Shown: in pieces, positions 8,073-14,367 of the stretch
Position numbering within the stretch: position 1 is the first letter of the stretch
How the letters are laid out: every line of letters begins with the position of its first letter
DNA from: an uncultured Oscillospiraceae bacterium
GTDB lineage: Bacteria; Bacillota_A; Clostridia; Oscillospirales; Oscillospiraceae
NCBI GenBank assembly: GCA_900754605.1
Contig: CAAEDK010000013.1
Location: forward strand, 1 to 22,035
Reading direction: 5' to 3'
DNA: 22,035 nucleotides
The notes under the pieces: model-generated
The model's database searches: none
The model's input: only the letters and a program-made list of their open reading frames with translations
What the model was told of the DNA's origin: nothing
Translations under genes and position numbers: made by a program

Positions 8073-9232
8073 TGGTGAGTGGTGTGTTTAAGGGAATTTG
8101 GCGCAAAACAAGGAGTATTCGGGAATGTATAAGAAGGAAATTATCTAATATAGGGCCACTTGGGATCCTCTGGTCATACAAAAAGACAATAGCAAATGGG
8201 AAAAAAGTCTACGTTCGTCTGATGAAACGATATGGTGCCAACACGAGAATTTATATCGAACACTATCCAGGTACGGGCGATGTTTATATCACATGTGCTC
8301 TATTAGAGAACTATCATAAAATGTATGGTCTTGGAGAAAATTACATTGTTACATTGGTTGGAAACAGTTCAAAGAAAATAGCAAGTTTATTAAATATACG
8401 AGATACAGAGGTTCTTACACAGCAAGAGTCGGATGACATGATTCGGTATTTGTGTTTCATGGGGGGGCATATCAAAAATACAACTATTTTGCATTATGGC
8501 CCTGGTGTTCTTTATACGCGAATTTTGGATGATCTAGCATCCTATAACGGATTGGATTTTATGACCATGTATATGAACACGGTTTTTAAAGATATGGATT
8601 GGACGAGAGATTCTATTCGTTTTGTTGAGGCACCTAATGCTGATGAGCTGGCGAGAGAATATCTCGATACACAAAACCTAAGATTAGGGCATACAGCAGT
8701 GCTGTTCCCCTATGCTAATACAATTGAACATCTTCCAATGGAGTTTTGGGAGGAATTCGCAAGACATTTGAGAGAAATTGGTTTCTCTGTATGTACAAAT
8801 GTTGAACCAGGTGGCGTGGCAATACCGGGAACAACACCAGTTTTTGTTCCTTATAGTGTTCTGGCCAATTTTGTGGAGCTGGCGGGCACCGTTGTAGGAT
8901 TAAGAAGTGGAGTGTTTGATATCCTGGCTCATGCAAATTGTAGAAAATATATTTTATACCCAACACCTAACTATTTTAAATTTGGAGTCGGTTCAATCAT
9001 GGATTACTTCTCCCTGATTGATATGGGGATTGGAGAAAAAATTGATGAATATGAGTTTGAGCGTATTTATGTAAAAGAATGCTTCAAATGTGTTTTTTTC
9101 GATATTTGTAACAATTCCGGGGTGACAGTCCCGAATGGAATTTATGATCGTAATGGCGATTATTCACACCCAGAATTGTTTGTTTTTCATAAATATAGTA
9201 CGAAGGAGATAGCAACCGATGGTTCAAGATAA
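8069..9232 (+). CDS. GT9-like (heptosyltransferase-like) protein B2
   Basis: Paralogue of B1 and 387 residues long. It keeps the N-terminal G68-T-G-D71 motif followed by VYITCALLENYHKMYG, which resembles the GT9 entry loop and helix. The C-terminal half matches B1 in order: VLFPYANT, PMEFWEEFARHL, VPYSVLANFVELAG, VVGLR-SG (R279, S280, G281) and FDILAHANC. Past the shared region it has an extra C-terminal tail with three cysteines, C338-x2-C341-x5-C347, not seen in B1. The most likely role is transfer of a sugar or related unit onto the exported glycan; donor and acceptor are unknown. It overlaps A2 by four bases and the radical SAM gene by 14. It contains a run of seven G at 8461-8467 that could slip. 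Confidence 0.62.
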   Translation: MMVSGVFKGIWRKTRSIRECIRRKLSNIGPLGILWSYKKTIANGKKVYVRLMKRYGANTRIYIEHYPGTGDVYITCALLENYHKMYGLGENYIVTLVGNSSKKIASLLNIRDTEVLTQQESDDMIRYLCFMGGHIKNTTILHYGPGVLYTRILDDLASYNGLDFMTMYMNTVFKDMDWTRDSIRFVEAPNADELAREYLDTQNLRLGHTAVLFPYANTIEHLPMEFWEEFARHLREIGFSVCTNVEPGGVAIPGTTPVFVPYSVLANFVELAGTVVGLRSGVFDILAHANCRKYILYPTPNYFKFGVGSIMDYFSLIDMGIGEKIDEYEFERIYVKECFKCVFFDICNNSGVTVPNGIYDRNGDYSHPELFVFHKYSTKEIATDGSR

Positions 9233-10448
9233 TCCCAAACAGGAAGAATTGCACGAAATGATTAAATTTATTGCCCAGAATAAACAAATATATATATATA
9301 TGGGTGACATTATTTTGGCTAAAAACATAAGTAAATACTTATATTATGCAAGGATTCAATTTTGTGGGTTTATTAAGCCTGAAATTTATGATTGTGACAG
9401 AGATAGTGAACCGATGCCTATAATCAACTATGCCGAGTTGATGAAGTTATCCAAAAGTGAAAAGCGCAATACGGGTGTTATTATTGCGACTGCGAATGAA
9501 CTATACAATCAAGTTATCGATACTCTTCATCAAATAGGAATTCATCATACATATTTGGTGAGTGATTGGAATAAATGGGCCCTTGTTAGAAAGATGGCAC
9601 CAAGGAATATTGACGAGTTCTATCTGGAGGTAAATTTAGCGGATCATTGCAATCTTAATTGTCAGTGCTGTGACCATTTTTCACCAATTGCGAAAAAGAC
9701 TTTTTTGGACTTTGAACAATATGTTAGAGATATTCATCGTATTTCTGAACTTTCAGGCGGGAAGATTGGATTAATGAAGTTGCAAGGTGGAGAACCACTT
9801 TTAAATCCACGTGTAACCGAGTATATGAAAGCAACGAGAGAAGTTTTCCCCGATTCCCCGATTTGTTTGTTTACGGACGGCCTGCTCCTGCCCAAAGTAG
9901 GGGAAAGAAACGATGATAACTTCTGGGATGCAGTGAGAAGGTATGAAATAGAAGTGCGTATGACAAGATATCCTATACCTTTGGATATTGAACGGATTAC
10001 CCAACAAGCAGAAAGACATGGTGTGCCGGTAACCTTCGATCCACCTGTGTGTAAAGGTGGGGCTCGCCTTTGGATTTTTTCTGAAATTGGTGCACTTGAC
10101 TATCATGGCATTAAACATTCCGTTAAGCATCCATTTGATTTGTCAGGTCTTCAAGAAAAGTGGAGGTGGGTGAGTTGCTACCAGTTTAATGAATCGCAGG
10201 TGTTACGGGATGGAAAAGTTTATACATGCCCTATGATTCCATATGCACATTTTTTTAATGAAAAATTTAACGTAAATCTCGAGGTTAAAGAAGACTGCTT
10301 TATTGATATTTATAAAGCAAAAACCATGGAGGAAATTACAGAGTTTTGTACACATAGAACATCTTTTTGTGATTATTGTGCAGTCCACCACCGATCTGTT
10401 TTGGAATGGAAGCAATCGAGCCACGATATTAGCGAGTGGACTCTATAA
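9219..10448 (+). CDS. radical SAM protein with SPASM-like C-terminal cysteines
   Basis: Radical S-adenosylmethionine enzyme of 409 residues. The cluster-binding motif is C144-x3-C148-x2-C151 (CNLNCQCC), followed by KLQGGEPLLNP for SAM binding. The C-terminal part has C320, C337 in GKVYTC, C377, C384 and C387, arranged like a SPASM/twitch domain that could hold an auxiliary 4Fe-4S cluster. Residues 1 to about 125 form an extra N-terminal domain of alternating strands and helices, resembling a small Rossmann-like nucleotide-binding domain (inference). The gene ends the AT-rich cassette and overlaps B2 by 14 bases. No peptide precursor is seen nearby, so a sugar or lipid-linked glycan substrate is more likely than a peptide. 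The reaction cannot be named from sequence. Confidence 0.83.
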   Translation: MVQDNPKQEELHEMIKFIAQNKQIYIYMGDIILAKNISKYLYYARIQFCGFIKPEIYDCDRDSEPMPIINYAELMKLSKSEKRNTGVIIATANELYNQVIDTLHQIGIHHTYLVSDWNKWALVRKMAPRNIDEFYLEVNLADHCNLNCQCCDHFSPIAKKTFLDFEQYVRDIHRISELSGGKIGLMKLQGGEPLLNPRVTEYMKATREVFPDSPICLFTDGLLLPKVGERNDDNFWDAVRRYEIEVRMTRYPIPLDIERITQQAERHGVPVTFDPPVCKGGARLWIFSEIGALDYHGIKHSVKHPFDLSGLQEKWRWVSCYQFNESQVLRDGKVYTCPMIPYAHFFNEKFNVNLEVKEDCFIDIYKAKTMEEITEFCTHRTSFCDYCAVHHRSVLEWKQSSHDISEWTL

Positions 10449-10481
10449 ATTCAAGATAGAAGTGTTTTGCGGATATTATGA

Positions 10482-10592
10482 AACTATGACTTCTTTGCGA
10501 TAGCCTACCGCTTTACAGACGAGTTTTATAAGTTCAACCTGTTCGCGGACCAGCACTTGATCGCGTTGTACGGGAACAGTCCGAGGCAGTAA
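10482..10592 (+). pseudogene. 3' remnant of an unidentified gene
   Basis: Between the radical SAM stop and the next gene, one frame reads NYDFFAIAYRF, then TDEFYKFNLF, then ADQHLIALYGN, and ends at TAA 10590-10592. It has no start codon or ribosome site of its own. Just upstream the neighbouring frame reads EVFCGYYE, so the piece may extend back across a frameshift near 10480. Base composition is closer to the downstream GC-rich genes. It looks like the decayed tail of a gene at the junction of cassette and backbone. I cannot name the family. Confidence 0.4.
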
Positions 10593-10628
10593 CCAGACGG
10601 TTGGATCGGGGACAGAGGAGGCGGTGGT

Positions 10629-12062
10629 ATGAAGCGGGAGCGACTATGGGGAACACTGCGGCAGGTATGGCTCCGGGCCCGACCGTTCCTGGTCTCCGCC
10701 CTGGCGGTTGTGCTCATTGCCCTCCAGCAGATTTATTATCTGGATGACCCCGCTACCGTTGTTCTCAATATCATCCTGCTGGGTCTGAATCTGCTGCTGT
10801 TTGTGCCTCTGGTCCGAAACGCAGGAAAAGCCGCGGCGTATTCCGGAGATACTGTGGACAGAGTGCTGCAGTGGGTAGGGCTGGTCTTTGTCTCACTCCT
10901 CGGTTTCTTGTACAATATTTTCTTTTACGGGGTTCCTTCACCACTTTCGGATTTTCAACAGTTCTTCAACAGTATGTGCGGACTGTGGACGGTGGCGATT
11001 CTGATGGAATTCCTCCTGCTTGGAGGATTGGCCTGTGCCCGGCTGCTGCAGTTTTCGCGCCCGGGACGGACAATTGTAGTGCCCCCTTATCCCAGTGGAC
11101 CGGAAGGGCCTGACACTCCCGGCGGGGAGGAACCAAAAGGGCCAGGAGGAACTGGCGGTACAGGAGGACCAGGAGGCACGGGAGGACCAGGCACGGGAAT
11201 AGATGCAACCTTCGGCAAAAAGCTTCTCCTGCCGGAAAACGTAGGGTTCTGCGCATTCCTTATTTTGTACTTGTTCTGCTTTCTCTTTCTCCCGTTTTTA
11301 AACCTGACCCAATTCACATGGATTGATTCAGTCAAGGAATTCGTCAAGCTGTTATTGGGGGATAGCGAATTCCTGAACCACTCAAACATCATCGCCCTTG
11401 TGTTTTACGCTTTAGCCCTATTCGCTTTATTCTTTACAGCTATCGTTATTTTTGCCATTGCGCGATACGTGCTGAAGCGCTTTTCTGGAAATGGGGACAG
11501 GCCGAACTTTTTTGACGAGTACGGGACCTCGGTCGTTATCCTCATCATGATCGTGCCCTTCCTGCTCTCTGTCCAGCAGGCGGGTACGGATGGATATCAG
11601 CTGGTGGGCTTTGTCAGCAGCCTCTTCGGGTATGCGCTGGGCATCCTGGTCGGAATAATAGCGGTCATGGTGGCCTTTGAAGCGATCCGGCTGGTTCTGA
11701 AGCAGTGTCTGCAGCATGGCTCCCTGCTGAAAATCTCCATGCGTCTGATCTTCGTGCTCATTGTCCAGTACAGCATGGGGCTGCTGATGGGCGTCCTCCG
11801 TATGTTCGCGCTGCGCTCGGTGCTGGAGTCCCTCCTGCTCTTCTTCCTGCCGGACCTGGGGGATTCCCTGGAACCGGAGGTCACTCAGGTGATGAATGAG
11901 GCGCTGGAGAGGGAAATTGAAATGGCGTCCGGAGGTCTACAGCACCGGTACGGAGAACACCAGCCCCGAATCAGCCGAAAAGACAAGGTGGTGGTCCGCA
12001 GAATTGGAACGCGTTCGGAGCGAAAAAGGAGGGGATCCGGATGGATCAGACGGACAAGATGA
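10629..12062 (+). CDS. unknown polytopic membrane protein with Gly/Pro-rich linker
   Basis: Unrecognised 477-residue membrane protein. About four hydrophobic helices (near residues 18-37, 43-62, 80-100 and 118-142) are followed by a collagen-like Gly/Pro/Thr linker at about 150-190 (GPGGTGGTGGPGG and neighbours). Roughly five more helices lie between 205 and 415, and a basic cytoplasmic tail rich in Arg and Lys closes the protein. A strong AGAGGAGG site (10614-10621) sits seven bases before the ATG. Its 3' end overlaps the start of the next gene by 22 bases, so the two are probably made together and may form a complex. The two halves may be separate membrane modules joined by the linker. I see no catalytic motif. 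Confidence 0.78.
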   Translation: MKRERLWGTLRQVWLRARPFLVSALAVVLIALQQIYYLDDPATVVLNIILLGLNLLLFVPLVRNAGKAAAYSGDTVDRVLQWVGLVFVSLLGFLYNIFFYGVPSPLSDFQQFFNSMCGLWTVAILMEFLLLGGLACARLLQFSRPGRTIVVPPYPSGPEGPDTPGGEEPKGPGGTGGTGGPGGTGGPGTGIDATFGKKLLLPENVGFCAFLILYLFCFLFLPFLNLTQFTWIDSVKEFVKLLLGDSEFLNHSNIIALVFYALALFALFFTAIVIFAIARYVLKRFSGNGDRPNFFDEYGTSVVILIMIVPFLLSVQQAGTDGYQLVGFVSSLFGYALGILVGIIAVMVAFEAIRLVLKQCLQHGSLLKISMRLIFVLIVQYSMGLLMGVLRMFALRSVLESLLLFFLPDLGDSLEPEVTQVMNEALEREIEMASGGLQHRYGEHQPRISRKDKVVVRRIGTRSERKRRGSGWIRRTR

Positions 12063-14141
12063 GAAAAATCTCTGGCGGAAGCCCTCAGACCGGAGCCCTC
12101 TATATTCTCCGGATCGCCACGATTGTCTTGGCGGTGGTCTCCTGGTGGTCCACAGCCCAGGGCATGGCCGATTACGTGTTCCAGGAGAAAGTGGCAGGCA
12201 TACCTGGCTTCTCTTGGGGTACAGGGAATTCTGCTGGGATTGAATTTCTACCTGCCGACGTTCTGGATGAACACGATGGGGTCTTGCTCCAAGCGAACCG
12301 TCCTGGCCAGCCTGAGTCTTGTTACCCTGTGCTGTTCTTCTGTTTTTACTTATATCTTCATATCCGGCTATGCATATGAGGGAGCCTGGCCCACAGAGAG
12401 CAGACTCCTGGTCCAATCTGGGTACCGGAGCGAGCTGTATGATGCAGGCGATTATGTCGATGAATATCAAGAACTGCTTCGGGACGAGCTGGGCGGACAG
12501 GTAAGCGATCTGTATACGCAGGCGGCGGCGCTGGAAACACAGGAGGCTTCGGTTGGAGAAGGACTGAATCTGGAGCAGGATCGGAAGCAATATGTCGAAG
12601 GCGAAGAAGGCGAAGAGGTTGATTTTGCGGCAAACAGTGAGATTTTGAGTGCCATCCTCGCTATGGAACGAGCAATGGCCGACGGAGCTTCGGACAGTGA
12701 GATTCAACAGGCGGAACAGACTCTTGGCAGCCTGGAAGATCAGGTCAATGAGCAGATTGCTCAGTTGGAGATTCAGATCCCGAAGTCACAGGATGCAGTC
12801 GACAATGCATACCAAATGGTGCAGCAGGCAGAAGATATGTTGAATAATGCCCCTCCTGGCTCCGATATTGTAGCGCTACAAGAGGCACGCGACGATGCTG
12901 TTGCGGCCTGGAGGCAAGCGCGGACGGAGTGGAATGAACTAAATCAGAAACAGGGCGATTATGAAGAAGCCCTGGGCGTTATCCGACGCTATCAGGGCTC
13001 CCTCGCCTCCGCCAGCGGAGGCAGCACTGCCGTTACAGCGGCTCTGCGGGAAATTCAGTCCGGCCTGCTGCAGCAGGACATTGATACCGAGGATCTGGCG
13101 AACCAGGCGCGCAATATCTTTGAAGAACTCCAGGCGGCTCAAACAGGAAGTGGAGCAGGAGACGCTACCTATACAGATCTCCTGGATGGCATGGATGAAA
13201 TGATTCGGGACATCCAGGCATATGCGGAATTAAAGAGCTCGGAAGAAACACTGGATGAGCAGACGGAAGAGTTGAGCAACGCCTCTGATTGGAGCGGAGA
13301 GGACTGGAAAGAGGTCTGGACGGAAAAGCTGGATGCGCTGAAGTCTGCTATAGGTACGCTTCCGGCATATTCCGGCACAGAAAACAGCTTGCTGCGAAAT
13401 TATGACCGGACAGAGGCCATGGACCATCTGGACGACCTGAGCCGGCTGTATATCGCGGAGCACAATGCTGTGGATCAAGCCGGCATCTACCTGCGGAGCC
13501 CTAACCGTGGGCTGGCCCTGTTCAGCCTGGCAGTGGCCTTCTTCCTGGATATTGCAGCCTTTACCGTAGGGTTTTTGATTTATCTGGTGGAGGAGAAAAA
13601 CAAGAAGGAACAGTTGCTTCGAGGATTGAGCACCCAGAGAGACCGGGGGGATGCAGCGGCGGATACCGGCTTCGGAATCGTCTCCCCGGCCACCGCGCGG
13701 CGGTACCTGTATCTGACCGGGGACTACATACGGGAGAACGAGCGCTTTTATTACAAAGCCCTGGATGGTGAGAACGAAACTGAAGTGGTGCTGGACAAGC
13801 CAGACTTTCAGCGTGGCTTCTACCTGGAGGATGGTGGAGCACTCGCTGCCGTCTCGCCCCAGACACTGGCACTGTACCAGATGCCGAATGGCCCCCGGGA
13901 TGGTATATACCTGAACTGCTCCCTCCAGTACCGGGAGCCTGTGCTCAGTATTCAGGAAGACGGTAAGACTGCGTTCGAGTTTCTCGCCTCTGTAGGAGAG
14001 GAAGTGCCGGTCTACCGTATGCAGGATGGCCAGTGCGTATCCTGTGTGACCGCTGACGTTCCCCCGCAAAAAATGCAGATGGTAGTGCTGGCGCTGAACA
14101 ACGCTGGTACAGCCGTGGCTGCAATCTACCTCATCCCATAG
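12041..14141 (+). pseudogene. frameshifted gene for a coiled-coil membrane protein
   Basis: The gene starts at ATG 12041 with an excellent AAGGAGGGG site six bases upstream and reads MDQTDKMRKIS, a first helix ILRIATIVLAVVSWW, then QGMADYVFQEK. At about 12190 the frame breaks. The downstream frame (open from 12123 to 14141) continues naturally with WQAYLASLGVQ, a second helix around NFYLPTFW, and a third near SLVTLCC. One extra G in GAAAGTGGC would explain the break; intact, the protein would be about 699 residues. A long Gln/Glu/Ala-rich coiled coil (about 12480-13480) probably lies outside the membrane, followed by a helix at LALFSLAVAFFLDIAAF and a cytoplasmic C-terminal domain. If translated as is, it might restart at ATG 12267. 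It may be a real mutation, a sequencing error or recoding. Function is unknown. Confidence 0.7.
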
Positions 14142-14172
14142 AAGGATATTGAGATTCGTAGATCGATACAAT

Positions 14173-14190
14173 CCCCGCCACCCGGCGGGG
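14173..14190 (+). promoter_or_regulatory. GC-rich hairpin just before a ribosome site
   Basis: CCCCGCC (14173-14179), loop ACCC, GGCGGGG (14184-14190) is a perfect seven-pair stem. There is no T run behind it, so it is not a classical terminator. It stands five bases before a strong AGAGGAGG and could act as an mRNA stabiliser or attenuator between the coiled-coil gene and the SLH gene. Confidence 0.45.
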
Positions 14191-14209
14191 CAAAGAGGAG
14201 GTGATGAAC

Positions 14210-14359
14210 ATGACATGGATATTCACTCCTAGGGTGGAGCGGCCTAACCAGCGGTTCCCGACTCAGGCGAGGGAGCCGCCCGTGGGAGAAGGCTTTGGGG
14301 GCCAATCTGAACAGGCCCCCGAAGGCGGGAACGACTCTCGCCTAGTGAAAGGAGAATGA
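14210..14359 (+). CDS. possible 49-residue leader peptide upstream of the SLH gene
   Basis: AGAGGAGG is followed, eight bases later, by ATG 14210 and an open frame to TGA 14357-14359, next to the SLH gene start. The product, beginning MTWIFTPRVERPNQRF, is charged and proline/glycine-rich, with no membrane helix. An ATG at 14204 is also in frame but too close to the ribosome site. Most of the frame overlaps a strongly structured stretch (14265-14343), so the signal may be an RNA leader whose translation controls folding, rather than a functional protein. It is not recognised as any known family. Confidence 0.35.
   Translation: MTWIFTPRVERPNQRFPTQAREPPVGEGFGGQSEQAPEGGNDSRLVKGE
14265..14343 (+). 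promoter_or_regulatory. nested stem-loop leader upstream of the SLH gene
   Basis: Three nested stems can be drawn: AGGCGAG (14265-14271) with CTCGCCT (14337-14343); CCGCC (14276-14280) with GGCGG (14324-14328); and TTTGGGGGCC (14294-14303) with GGCCCCCGAA (14314-14323, one G-U pair) around a ten-base loop. A competing pair is GTTCCCG (14254-14260) with CGGGAAC (14326-14332), which excludes the middle stem. Competing stems just upstream of a start codon suggest a regulatory or stabilising leader. I could not match it to a known riboswitch class. Confidence 0.4.
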
Positions 14360-14367
14360 CAATCGGC

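Noticed and set aside
9284..9302. AT repeat as a promoter -10 region
   Set aside because: It lies inside the overlapping, clearly coding radical SAM gene and has no matching -35 box.
11937..12707. Long open frame on the minus strand (also 13230-14216, 14395-15522, 17538-18698 and 19301-20272)
   Set aside because: These lie antisense to well-supported genes, have low-complexity or His/Gln/Arg-rich products without motifs, and arise from GC-biased codons on the other strand.
14149..14172. Promoter from TTGAGA and TACAAT before the SLH leader
   Set aside because: The spacer is only 12 bases, far from the needed 16-18, and no -35 box lies at the right distance from TACAAT.
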